A DNA stretch of 64,000 nt from Patellaria atrata CBS 101060 (taxonomy: Eukaryota > Ascomycota > Dothideomycetes > Patellariales > Patellariaceae). Positions 11,271 through 22,600 of the stretch are shown here, one piece after another (positions within the stretch are counted from its first letter, which is position 1; each line of letters begins with the position of its first letter). The DNA is taken from assembly GCA_010093705.1 (NCBI GenBank), contig MU006089.1, forward strand, positions 2,157,561-2,221,560. The letters run 5' to 3'. A program made the position numbers and the translations under genes. The notes beneath the pieces are model-generated. The model had not been told where the DNA came from and ran no database searches. It saw nothing but the letters and a program-made list of their open reading frames with translations.

Positions 11271-13255
11271 CATATACCGTCTTAACAGTTTGACAGGGAC
11301 GTGGAAACCAGAGGAAGAGAGGAATATTGGCAAGAAACATGACGGCTGAGTAAATTATTCAGCTCTTCGAGTATTCTATGTGTACTCTATGGAATTAGCC
11401 TAGCGCTATTCCTGCTTGAACTCCGCGGCTCGATGTCTTACCGTGCCTAACGGCTAGAAACTTCACCATCTGTCTAAGATCAGAATCTCTTTCTCGACAT
11501 ACGGATCAGATGAATTCCATATATCTTGATTCTACTGCAGTATACCAGCATCACCACCCACAATGCAAAACCGTACGATAACAACGAACGCACATAGCAA
11601 AAAAATTCTCGGAATCGAAAAATTCAAAACCAAAATAGAAGCACGATATCCAACGGCCGTTATCTCCGTTCCGTCAACAAAGATTTCAAAATTCTAGCTC
11701 TTTTCGTTATACTTCTTCATCTGTGTCCTCCTTTTTGGTTTTGTGGACGCAGTACTGCAACCCGGCCAGGGGCTCCGCTTCAAGTGCTGAATCGGATGCT
11801 ACATGTATTTGATTTTTTTTTTTTCGGGGGATCGTTGATTCCTGTTTATTATCTGTTCATCTCGGCTCAGTCGATATTTCATGAGCATGGCGAAGGCGTT
11901 TTTGGAAATTTTTCGAAAGGGGATATGGTGGTGAGAAGGAGGGAAGGTTAGATAGGTCTTATGCTTGAGCAGGATGGTGGATGTCCTTGTACGTACATAT
12001 ATTGAAATAAGTCCTTAACTTATCGGTTTGTGATCGCGTCTTTTAGCGATGTCGGCAAGTGGGAGTTGGGAACTTGTGTACTCGTCGCCACATCCCATAT
12101 ATTCTTACGCGCACAGATGCAAACGACTTGACCGAACACTTCCTGTACAGATCACCCGGCCGGTCCATCGGTTCCTGCACAACTCTTTCGCCCCGAAAAC
12201 GGAAAAAAGTTCCAGCAGTACTGTACCGTAGAGACACCTCATACAGCCAGGTGGACCCATTTCATCACTCGAACCATACAGTAGACAAGAGTCGTTCAGT
12301 CATTCGTCTCATATGGCTGATTCCGCTCGTGCAAAAGGACTCCGCTCATACAAAAACACTCCCCCTTTACAGAAGAGCTCCTAATACAGAATTTCACACC
12401 CATCGATCTCCTCCAGCTGCTGAGTCGGTTCATCCAATATGACATTTACCCTGGGGGGCTGTAGCGTAGTGTAGTGTGGCGTACAGTCCTCTTACCACTA
12501 TGCTGTTCGAGCTGCGTCTGGTCGTACTCACTACATCCATCTGCCTACCTTAGTCACGCAACACACAGCATCCTACTGCATTCCCTGGATAGCGCTTCTT
12601 CTCGTCATTTATCATCCGATCCCCTCCAAGCAATGAAATTTCCTTTACCGTGTCGGAGGATAGCTGACGTGTGGCTGCGGGAACGATCACGCTGTGCCAC
12701 CCGTATGCGACAGGATGCTATGTACCGTAGCGTGCAGATGCTAAAAGACCGCATACACGAATCAACCCAAATCATATCAACATTTTTACTCTTTTCATAC
12801 CAATGTCTTTTGTTGCGTCACAAGCTTTATTTCATATTCCTGGGGTTTGGAGTGTACTGTGCTATATGCAGGACACTAAATGGTAATAGATCACATTACA
12901 TTACGGTACATATCCCGAAACCGTAGATAGAGAAGGTAAAAAGTGTGCACTACGGTGCATATCCAGCGACCGTAGATAGAGAAGGCAAAAAAGCGTGCAG
13001 TGACTGTGCGGATGGGGGTTATCATAAAGGGAAGGCGGTGGGGCCGTGAAGTCGTTTTTGGGGCTCGTAGTCTCATGACATCGTACAATGATTGTCATAA
13101 ATGATAGCCGAAACTTGCGCCATCCACATGTCCAGTACATTTCAGATGATCCACGAGAGGTACGCTGATCCCTGATCAAGATCCTCCGATCCGATATCAA
13201 AAAGACAGTCCTGCCGTCTGGACAAGTACTCTGAGCTCCTGCAGACAAACCCAAC
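11271..13255. other. Long intergenic region, no gene recognised
   Basis: About 2 kb between the mannosyltransferase gene and the 3' end of the Pro/Gln-rich gene, which converge. There are A/T homopolymer tracts near 11812-11824 and a GTGTAGTGTGG-type simple stretch near 12465-12480. A two-copy 49-bp direct repeat at 12902-13000 is listed separately. Plus-strand open frames at about 12.05-12.93 kb lack family features and good starts, and I do not call them. Confidence 0.5.
12902..13000. repeat. Tandem duplication, 2 x ~49 bp
   Basis: Two adjacent copies begin at 12902 (tacggtacatatccc) and 12951 (tacggtgcatatcca). Both continue through ccgtagatagagaagg to a purine run and gtgca. The copies differ by a few substitutions and a short length change in the A-run, so the duplication is not brand new. 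It lies 3' of the Pro/Gln-rich gene. Confidence 0.85.
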
Positions 13256-14095
13256 TCACGTCCTCCTCGTCCACGCGCCGCGAATCGAATCCCAGAGCAA
13301 GACAATAGTATCGCCCCACGAAGGCCGATGAGTCAACTCCTTCATCTTCTCATTGTTATGACCATGTCTACGCCTACTCTCGTCGTCCTCGCTCTCGTCC
13401 CGGTGCGAGTGGGTACTATGCCTCGACCGATGCGAGTGATGGGACTCGTGGCTCGCCCTCCTCACCGGGGGCGGGAGATACGCCGCGGACGAAGGTTGGA
13501 GCTGCGCTTGCGAGGACGTCGGGTAAGGTGCTAGCTGTTGCTGCTGCTGCTGCTGCTGCGGCGTCAGTTGGTAGGGCTGCTGTTGTTGCTGTAGAGATGG
13601 GACGTAGGGTTGTAGAGCTTGGTCTGGCGGTGGGCGTGTGGGGTCGAAGAATGGGCTCCGCTGCGGGGACGAGGCGTAGGGGGACGGCAGCGGGTGTTGA
13701 GGGGTGTGGGGGGAGGTCGAGTACTGGTGGGGCGAGCTCGAGTATGGGTTTGGGTTGCCGTTCATTGCTGTATTGGCTGCTGTCTGGGGTACCAATTGAG
13801 GTGCGCTCCGTGTGGGAGGGTGGTCGTAGCTCATGTTCACTTGTATCGTGTTTCCTTTTGAGTACGAGTTTCGTGGTGAGATGTTTGGTGAGATGTTTGG
13901 TGAGGTGTTTGGCGAATTCCTTGGTGAGTTCTTCAGTATGGAGCGGGGTTGTGAACTCGGTATGTAGCGGTGGAGAGGTATGCCAGAATGGTTTGGGGCC
14001 TCGCCATGGGAGGAATAAAGGTTATATGAAGGATGGGCATAGTAAGAGGCTGCGGATGACATCGGGGCTAGAGTGGTAGCCGTTGCCATTACCAT
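13256..14095 (-). CDS. Pro/Gln/Ser-rich orphan protein with conserved-looking C-terminus
   Basis: An open frame of 279 residues from the ATG at 14095 (MVMATATTLAPMSSAA). A second ATG six bases on, or the MSSAAS methionine, could be the true start. The protein is low-complexity: repeats of the type SPNTSPNISPNISPRNS, then a Pro/Ser/Tyr region, then glutamine runs (up to eight) coded by CAG/CAA, then a His/Ser/Arg stretch (HESHHSHRSRHSTHSHRDE). It ends in a short ordered segment, LTHRPSWGDTIVLLWDSIRG. Only that last part looks constrained. The stop is TGA at 13256, overlapping a GTGAGT that could instead be a splice donor to a small last exon, so the C-terminus is uncertain. No function is recognised. 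The Q-run makes it a candidate for length variation between strains. Confidence 0.65.
   Translation of the reverse strand: MVMATATTLAPMSSAASYYAHPSYNLYSSHGEAPNHSGIPLHRYIPSSQPRSILKNSPRNSPNTSPNISPNISPRNSYSKGNTIQVNMSYDHPPTRSAPQLVPQTAANTAMNGNPNPYSSSPHQYSTSPHTPQHPLPSPYASSPQRSPFFDPTRPPPDQALQPYVPSLQQQQQPYQLTPQQQQQQQQLAPYPTSSQAQLQPSSAAYLPPPVRRASHESHHSHRSRHSTHSHRDESEDDESRRRHGHNNEKMKELTHRPSWGDTIVLLWDSIRGAWTRRT
13530..13590. repeat. CAG/CAA trinucleotide microsatellite (poly-Gln coding)
   Basis: On the plus strand this reads as GCTGTT followed by GCT repeats. On the minus strand it encodes the two glutamine runs of the Pro/Gln-rich protein. Trinucleotide runs of this type change length by slippage. Confidence 0.8.
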
Positions 14096-15738
14096 TACCA
14101 GACGTCGGCTTGGCTGATGTCGATAGGCTAAAGGAAGGATCGATAGCACGACCCGACTAACCCGCAAGGGCACACAAGAAAACAACCGAAGGTACGGAGT
14201 AATCTCCCTGGCCTTTGCCTTCCTTCAGCACCGGAGAAAAGATGCAGATAAATGTCGACTCGTGATAGAAAAGAGTTTCGAGCAAGCAATTGCTCACTAC
14301 CTTGGATATATATCCGAAATATCTCTCGTTACTCACCGGATATGCCCTCTGATGGTGGGAAGATCACTACTCCGTCTTCCCGCATTGCCAGCAAAACAGG
14401 AGCCACAGGGAACTGGTCCATGGCATTCCCGTGAACGGCAACTCATCACCGGAACAGTATGAGTGTTGTTAAAGGGGGCACAGGGAGGGCGTACGATGTT
14501 GAGTAGGTACGTTCATCTATCCAGTCATAAACCATCATCATGACTGGATTGCGAAAGATCTGCTTTCATGTGCGAACTATGAATGACATGGCATATGCAG
14601 GCAGAGTTGGAAGAATATCGTTGTCTTCGCGCGTGCTGCATCTCATGACGAGTAGGGGGAAATGCCTTAGCGATCTTTGACACACAAGCGGACAATGATC
14701 GGTATGGCGATATTCGTTATTTCGTTACAGCGCTTTGGGGAAGATGAAGCCTCACTTCTTATTGATGGACGGAGCGCTGTCGTTCTGTTGGCTCTGATTC
14801 CGTTGTCAGTTCTGTCTGCCGCTCATCCGAATTCCCCAGTACTCTCCACTACTACTGCCATTATTCTTATCCCCATCCTCTTCTTTCTGTTGCGTTGTCC
14901 CGCAACCCGCAGCTGTGCCACTCGGTACCATCGGTATTTGGACCGCATCTCAGTTTCTGGCTGCAGGATATCCACGTCGCGTTTGATATTTCAGAACTGG
15001 ATGCGTTTCGCAGTTTCAAAGAATCGTTTTCGCAACGAGCTTAGTCAGTGCTTTATGGTTGGTATGCACAGTAGTATAACTCAGTGCTCCTGTGTTGATG
15101 CCTGAGCTGAATTCAGGTATCAGAGAGCTGTACCTGTACTGTCCTTGTTCCTGATTGTATGGGGGATAGATGACTGCATGACTTACCGACGGTATGACCG
15201 TCGAGCTCAAGACTCAACTTCTGGAGACTCAAGTCCTATGGATAGGTAACTCACTTTCCAGTCACTCACTTTCTAGTTACTCACTTTCTAGTCACTCACT
15301 TTCTAGTCACTCACTTTCTAGTCACTCACTTTCTGGTCACTCACTTTCTGGTCACTCACTTTGCCGAGTATCATTATTCGACCTTGGTACTACAAAAGTA
15401 GAGGTTTAAGGAGTCCTTATTGTAATCATACTAAGGTAGTTTGTCTATGTCTGATGATGCAAGACACAGCCCCGCTACCCCTCGAACAATTGCTCAGCCT
15501 TCTCGCTACCCACGCTCTACCAGCCATAAACTTCAATTCTAACCGTGATACCAAGTGGAACAAGCCACTATTTGTCGGTTTCCATGCCAGATAAAATCTT
15601 CATAAACCATTGAACTCTCTGCTTTACATTTCCTCTTTCGCATTCTGCGCATTCATCTCACCTTCCTCCTTCCCTAACCTGCTTACACCAAATCTACTTC
15701 AATCGCGGTCAGTCCGAACTCAGTCGCAGATCAACACC
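14096..15738. other. Divergent intergenic region with minisatellite
   Basis: Separates the Pro/Gln-rich gene (minus) from the annexin gene (plus). It contains the 15-bp minisatellite at 15249-15362 and a pyrimidine-rich stretch at about 15620-15720 that is the likely annexin core promoter and leader. The plus-strand frame at 14677-15105 shows no family features and is not called. Confidence 0.55.
15249..15362. repeat. 15-bp minisatellite, 7.6 copies
   Basis: The unit actcactttctagtc occurs as seven full copies plus a 9-nt partial copy, head to tail. Variants are confined to a cc/ct change in copy 1, a final t in copy 2, and tctgg replacing tctag in copies 6-7. Near-perfect copies imply recent expansion. 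It lies 380-490 bp upstream of the annexin start. One frame reads through it as an SLSSH repeat, but this has no start context and is not taken as a gene. Confidence 0.95.
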
Positions 15739-17302
15739 ATGTCTGGCTATTACCCGCCTCACGGTCAAGGGGGATATCCTCCATATCAAGGTGAGAAGAA
15801 TCTGCAAACGTTATGAAGGGTTTTCAGCTCGCTGACGCGCGCGCACTTATAAGGCCAACCTCCTCCTCAGGGACACTCACCATACCCACAGCAAGGTTAT
15901 CCTCCTCCACCTATGCAAAATCAACAGTACCCCCCGCCTCAGGGCTATCCCCAACAGCAGCAGCCGTATGGCGCACCTCCACCCGTAAGTTACGTTGTTA
16001 GACTACGCCATAACAAGTCTCAATCTGACATCGAATCGAACAGGGTCAATACGCACCACCTCCTGGCCAGTATCCTCCTCCCCAGCAGGGTTACGGTGGG
16101 CCTCCACCAGGCCAATATCCTCCTCAACAGCAGCAATATGGAGGTTCCCCATATCCTCCTCCTCCACAACAGGGATATGGTCCTCCCCAGGTGAGTCTTT
16201 TCCAAATTTCAGTACTCGGATCAAAAACTGATCGAACATATTAAAGGGCCAATACGGACCACCCCAGGGACAGTATCCACCACCACAACAGCCACCAATG
16301 CAGCAGCAGCAATGGGGTCCAGGCCCTCAGGGCAATCCGACTCCCCCATCTCCCGGATATGGTCCTCTTCCCCAGGTTCAAATCAACGTGATACCCCAAG
16401 TAGAGGGTCTCAGAAAAGCAATGAAAGGAATAGGTACAGATGAAGCAACCTTGATCAAGATACTTTCCCAGCAAGATCCTATCCAAATAGAACATATTAG
16501 AAAAACGTTCACGCAACGATTCGGGCGCGATCTTATCAGAGATATAATGAGCGAGACATCCGGCGATTTTGAGACTGGTCTCGTTGCACTAGCACGTGGT
16601 CCTCTCCTCGCGGATGCATACAACCTTAAGGATGCCATTAAGGGTGTGGGAACCAATGAAGCCCTCCTCAACGACGTTCTCCTGGGCCGCAGCAATGCCG
16701 ATATCCGCGCCATCAAACAAGCTTATCAGCAGGAGTTCCGCAGTTCTCTCGAAGCCGACGTACGTGGTGATCTCAGCATGAAAACCGAACAGCTATTCGC
16801 CATGGTCCTATCCGGCACCCGTCAAGAAGATTCCGTTCCCGTGAATCCAGGCCAGGTCGACGCTGATGTCGCTGAGGTCCACCGCGCGACGGACGGCAAG
16901 ATAGGAACGGACCAGGTCACCGTGTGCCAGATCTTCACGAACAGAAATGACAACCAGCTCCGCGCCATCTCGCACGCTTACGAAGCCAAATACAAGAAAC
17001 CCCTTGCACGTGTCATCAAGAACGAGTTTTCAGGCCACATGGAGGATGCGCTACTCCTGCAACTTGCCCGTGCAGTTGACAGGGCGAAGAGCGACGCAGA
17101 TCAGCTCGAGGATACGATGAAGGGCATGGGGACAAAGGAGAAGTTACTCGTCCAGAGACTCATAAGCATCCACTGGAACAAGCAGCGGATGCAGCAGGCC
17201 CGCGCTGCTTACAAGCATATCTACCACCAGGAGTTGCCCAGCAGGATCAGGGGTGAGACTAGAGGTGACTTCCAGAAGCTGCTGTTGGCTTGTTTGGAGT
17301 AG
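15739..17302 (+). CDS. Annexin with Pro/Gln/Gly/Tyr-rich N-terminal head
   Basis: Four exons, 15739-15790, 15854-15984, 16044-16190 and 16247-17302, with introns of 63, 59 and 56 nt, total 1386 nt or 461 residues. Residues 1 to about 145 are a disordered head built of GQYxPP, QGYP and PPPQQ units. The remainder is a four-repeat annexin core with type II calcium motifs: MKGIGTDE at about 168, IKGVGTNE at about 240, a divergent third repeat with GKIGTDQ at about 320, and MKGMGTKE at about 400. Annexins bind acidic phospholipids in a Ca2+-dependent way and act in membrane traffic and repair. The layout matches the fungal annexin XIV type. Introns 2 and 3 each fall immediately before a GQY unit in phase 0, so exon 3 (147 nt) could be skipped in frame. 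The start is the first ATG, in an aacaccATGtct context. Confidence 0.95.
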
Positions 17303-17730
17303 GGTCCTTTGACTCGGTTTATAGAACAAGGTTTTGCGGTTATACATGGTAGGGGCTATCCTTTTGCGTGCTTTTTATATATTAGACGCTTAGATGTTTT
17401 TGATATCCCACGATTAAGTTAGAAATGAATTGCTGGCATCGGTTTTATAGACGAGGAAAATTTGAATCATTTTTCTACTTTGTCCGGACTTGTGATTTTT
17501 TTGATTTTTTTTTTCCCGGCATATTGTTCCCCGTTCTCCCGTACGCTTACATTTCACGCACCTCCGGCCCCAAATGGCAGAGATGAGCTGGAGGGTATAA
17601 GTGACCCAAGATGTATGAATGCGGAACCGTATCGCATAAGAACCACGCACCAGGACATGAACGACGGTTGTGCTTCTAGGCGTACAGTCAATCGATAAAA
17701 GCTCTCCCCACGCGGCAACGCGAAAAAAAA
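17303..17730. other. 3' flank of annexin gene up to the assembly gap
   Basis: A/T-rich 3' untranslated and flanking sequence with T-runs near 17500-17512, ending in an A8 run directly at the gap. No gene seen. Confidence 0.6.
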
Positions 17731-17935
17731 NNNNNNNNNNNNNNNNNNNNNNNNNNNNNNNNNNNNNNNNNNNNNNNNNNNNNNNNNNNNNNNNNNNNNN
17801 NNNNNNNNNNNNNNNNNNNNNNNNNNNNNNNNNNNNNNNNNNNNNNNNNNNNNNNNNNNNNNNNNNNNNNNNNNNNNNNNNNNNNNNNNNNNNNNNNNNN
17901 NNNNNNNNNNNNNNNNNNNNNNNNNNNNNNNNNNN
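17731..17935. other. Assembly gap (205 N)
   Basis: Unknown bases. The gap starts after a homopolymer A run and ends eight bases before the stop codon of the flavo-oxidase gene, so nothing of that gene's coding part is lost on my model. Confidence 1.
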
Positions 17936-17942
17936 CAACAAC

Positions 17943-19607
17943 CTACCTCAACTTATGCCCCCCCACAACCAGTTTGCTAAAAACCCCACTCGGATCGAAC
18001 TTCCGCTGCGTCTTCACCAACTGCGCCTTGTTCGCGGCACCATAGCTATCAAACGGGTTCTGCGATATATCCGCGTAGTTGTGATACAGAAACTCGTCCC
18101 AGAGACCCCGCTGCTGCGCGAGCTTTTTGCCGAAGTTGATAACTTCGGCGCCGAGGGCGTTGAAGACGTTGTCGGAGGTGGGCGAGGACCAGGTGTAGCC
18201 GAGGTTGATTACTAGTGGGGTGGTTAGTGTGGGTTAAAGTATTGGGATGGGGGATGGGGATGGGTGTTATAGCCCGGGGAAAGCGACGTACTTATAAACG
18301 GGCCCTTCCTACTCCCCAGCCCCAACGAGTTCCCCCCATTCTTCGCCATCAGCGCTAACATGCTCTCGGTGATCGGCTGCATGGCCAGCGTAGCGAGGAA
18401 GCCCGGGTCGGAGCCGTCGAGGAAGGGCTGGCTCTTCTGCGCCCAGAAGTCCCAGATGTCGGTCGGGAGTCTAGCGTCGTTTTTGAAGACGAGGGTGAAG
18501 AAGTTCTGGCGGAGGCCGGAGAAGACGGGGGCGTTGAGCTCGGCGGCGAAATCGCCGTAGGTTCCGACACGCATCGTGTTGCCGATTTGGGTCTCGGCGG
18601 TGAAGTTGTCGAAGATGGGCGGGTTGGGCGTCGGGTCGAGGTATTCGTAGTCGTTTGCGAAGATGATGCCGCCGAGGGAGGGGACGCCGACGGAGGCGAT
18701 GATGACGCCGGCTTTGTTGTCTTTGGGCGCGTTCTTGTTGAACCAGTAGAGCGCTTCGTAGAGTTTGTCTTTGCTCGTGGGCAGGTTTTGGATCATGCCG
18801 CCCCACATGTTGCCCTCGGGGTGGGTTTCCATGTCGAAGCGGGTTACGATGCCGAAGTTGTTGCCGCCTCCGCGGAGGGCTCTGAATAGGTCGGGGTTTG
18901 AGGAGGCGCTCGCCGTGACGATGTCACCGGAGCCGAGCACGATCTCGTAGGACTTGACGTTGTCGCAGGCCCAGCCGTACTTATTGGAGGTGAAGGATAT
19001 GCCTCCGCCGAGGATGAAGCCACCAGCTCCGATGTTGCTGAGACGACCGCCCGTAACGCCTAAGCCTTTGGGATTCAAGTAGGCATACACTTCTCCCCAA
19101 AGAGCTCCAGCACCGATCTGCACGATCTTATTGCCGTTGGTTAGGGAGAGTGAGTCCAAATCCTTGAGATCGATGGTTAGGCCGTCCTGGATGTTAGAAG
19201 CACCCTTAATTGGCATATGACCTCCTGACTTGACCGCGAAGAAGCAATTTGCCTTTCTTGCGGCAATTACGGCTACGGAGACCTCTTTGGCCGATTTTGG
19301 CTTGAATCTACATTTCGGTTGTAATTGAATGTTTTGCTGGGGCCATGCGATTTGATCAGTTGCATAGGCTGCGTCCGTTTGGTACAATGTTTTGGATGGG
19401 TATAAGACCTCGAGAGCAGCACACTTTTCGTATTGAATTAGTGAATGTGCTCTGTACATTTAGATCAGAAATACGTACAACAATGGCACATTGCTGAACA
19501 CCTCTCTTACTCAAATCTCCATACTCGCCGACCTCTACCGACGTCTCAATCGGTGAAGCGCGGGAAAGGATGGAAAAGGAGAGGATGAGAAGATTTCGGA
19601 AATGCAT
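17943..19607 (-). CDS. Secreted FAD-linked oxidoreductase (PCMH/BBE family)
   Basis: A berberine-bridge-enzyme-type flavoprotein. My model has exons 19525-19607, 18292-19451 and 17943-18211, total 1512 nt or 503 residues, the usual family length. Residues 1 to about 17 form a signal peptide (MHFRNLLILSFSILSRA). The FAD domain shows SGGHMPIKGASN, whose His position commonly carries covalent FAD, then GGRLSNIGAGGFILGGGIS, GWACDNV and RALRGGGNNFGIVTRF. The C-terminus has the BBE element YADISQNPFDSYG and ends FDPSGVFSKLVVGGHKLR. The second intron (18212-18291) is clear. The first is not: a 73-nt intron with donor GTATGG keeps frame, but the exon 1 end could differ. Substrate unknown. The last two thirds of the gene use strongly G/C-ending codons, unlike its own 5' third. 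Confidence 0.9.
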
Positions 19608-22600
19608 GATTGAACTGAATACAGATCAAAGCATGTAGAAACAGCAGAATAAGAGGACCGGAACGAGAGACGGATGGATGAAGAAGAGGTTGAGTAAATT
19701 ACACCACAAGAAATTGGTGATCCAATTGCCTTGATGAAACCAAAGAAATTGTGGACGATCGACATGATTATATACGCTTTTGCTCCAAAGGAAAGTGGTG
19801 AAAGAACAATGACAGAGATGGAAAGTGTGGAACCGGGATACTAACAAAGAGCACGCGGCTCACGCAGAACGCCACAAGGCCTTACCGTGTCTGCAACTCC
19901 CACATGGTCAAGCTTACATACATGGAGATGAGCTGGGTTCATTTATCGATCTTGGTAGCACTGTGTGACAGGCAAAACGTGGATGTAAAGCATTCCAAAG
20001 TTGCGTATATCCTGAACCACCAACATCGACCAAGTCTCTGGTAGGTCCTGATCGAGGACAAGCGGCATAAGGAGCCGCACTAAGTCAAAGCATGAATTGT
20101 TTAGGCATGTTACTGCACAACTGAACGCTTGTGCTCTGCTTCGCGAGCTGAGATACACGCGACGAAGGAGGGATAGGGTATTGGGTTTTGCAAGACCATC
20201 CATGGCCGTAGGCCGCATCAGATCCCGATATTTCCATTAGAGGATCTAAGTGCGAGATCTAGACAACGATATCATGCATTTGAGCATGCGATTCCCCTGT
20301 TCTACAGGTGAGTGAGGACGATGGAGGTGTATAGGGTGTCAAGGGGAATCTGGTTTAAACTCTTCCTTTCAACTGTAAGCGGTTAGGACCGGAGATATTC
20401 TGGTACCGACTTTCGTGTTCATTAGCTGCACGTGATGCCAAGAGAAGCTATCCTCAACTTCATTCCATCTCATCTATTGTAACAACCTTCACTCCTTCAG
20501 CCTTAACCTCATGCTTGTATTGATTAACCACACGTCCCCAACTCCATTAGATATTACGTAGGATGTCTAGCATCGGTCAGTCATTATCTGCTAGACCTAG
20601 TGTACATAATAGCGCAACGCCTTCTTCTATGCGCTGCATATAAGAAGGATCAGACAGTATCAGCCGTCCCTTGAGACCATTTTCGGAGCCTTATTCCCCA
20701 CGCTTTTCCTGCGACGAGCTCCTTCGGGAAATCTTCTGGAAGACTTAGACGAGTTCCATGCTTCTGCCTCTTATGGTTTTGGCCCCAATTTCGCTTATTC
20801 AGTTCCACTACATGGACATGGTTGTTGTAGCTTTCTGAACTCGACCTTCTAGATATGGGCTTCGATGAGTGCCACATTCGTACCCATTATGTATTCAAGC
20901 GTGGGTTTAATATAGATCCCTGCCTGTAATATCGATAGGGCATCTTCATTCTTTGGTAAACCACTACAGATTGCCAATGCTACCAAATTTCTATATCATG
21001 CAAGCTGCACTACAGAATTCCGTTCTCTTTTTCTATCTGATAACCAGTTGAAATACTAATTCTATTACTCTACAAATCCCAAAGAACACTAGTTTTGGAC
21101 GAACGCCATATTTCCGTGCTAAACTCGCCGTTCTTCATTCTATTCAGCCTGCTAACTAGCTTCCGCACATAGAGTCCCCAAGTTCCATACTACTGGGTTC
21201 AGATTATAGTCAATTTTATACCTGTTCTATTTAAAGCATAAAATGGAGCTCAGCTCAAAAATCTTATATCTCTGACCTCATTGAAACGATAATGTGAACG
21301 ATAACTGCACATAATTCTGAGTTATTCGACCATGATACTCTAAAAAAAGAGAACTATACCCTAAGCAACCACATACAACCAAATAAATCCTAAAAGAGAA
21401 AAAACTATGTCTTAAAAAAAGGACAACTTAGTCCCGAGTTCGAAAAAGTAAAATAAAAAATTGCAAAAAGCAGTTCCCCCGCCGAAGCGGAGTACATATG
21501 CCCTCCCCTCGAGGGGAGCCGGCCGGTATCGAACCCGGGCCGCCGAGATATATTATATAAAGGATGGGAGATACGCACCGGCCTAATCGGCTAACCCGGA
21601 TTCGATGGAAATATGAGCGGTTGACGTTGCTTATGACCTGCAAACGTCTGAGCACGTGGTTTGCATGTTCAAACATTCTCCCAGCGGTTTTTCTTAAACC
21701 ATCAAATGCATTCTGGTAACTCACCCTTGGAGTTCAATGTTCACGATGGACCTTTCTACTCCCGATTTCTCTCAAGTTTTCAGTGGGGAGATGACAGGTG
21801 TACCATAGTAGTCCCTTTCTGTTTTTTTCGAATTATATCCCCTCTTTTAAACTTTAAGGATGACAATGGTAAGTAATAGCTTTCATTTCAAAATATCCCA
21901 AATAAAGATATATCTAGCAAGCATATTCACCAAAAATGAACTACACACGATAAGAGCAGTCAAATAGATAAGAGCAAGTGAAAGAAGACAAAGGGGAGTT
22001 CATTACGAGAGAGAATCTCCCTTCCCCACCTCTAGTCCATCTCCTCCGTGATTCCCAAGTACTCTATATCCACACCACCATACCACTTCCCCAAAAAAGA
22101 AGCATGCAGCCAAATCGATACACAACCAGAATTCGCTCAGTAGTGCTACAAAGACCTCAAACGGTCCTCACCACGTCGACCAGCAGCACGAGCCCGCCGG
22201 ACAGATCCCCATCTGATCTCGTCCCGCATCTTACGGTATGTCGGCTACGGCCTAGTCTCGTAGCAGTGCGTTGAGCTCGGGTCTCGGGACGGGAGCGCAG
22301 GTGTTGGTGGCTTGGGGTGTTATACACAACCTCAGACTGATAATTCAACGTTCGAGTTTGGGGTTTGCTCTGTCTGTATTAGGTTATGATATTGCTTTGT
22401 CGATTTTGAGGTTGAGACTTTGATGGCATATTGTTTACTTCAGCACCTTCATGCTGCTTATATTACCGATAGCACGAATGAGCTTGACGGGAGTGGGAAT
22501 TCTGTACGCATATCGGGATGTGATACTTTATCCCTCTCACGGTTGAAGAGTACGGTACCACTCAACTTCTACGGCATGATTGATAGTAAATGAAAATGTG

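Noticed and set aside
15194-15409. SLSSH-repeat small protein
   Set aside because: It is only one reading frame of the 15-bp minisatellite, with no family features or flanking coding sequence.
18587-18889. Plus-strand gene inside the flavo-oxidase
   Set aside because: G/C-ending codons of the real minus-strand exon create long open antisense frames; the sense frame carries all family motifs.
21500-21610. Functional tRNA gene on the minus strand
   Set aside because: A and B boxes are good and an anticodon-loop-like CTCCCAT is present, but the acceptor stem and part of the T stem do not pair.
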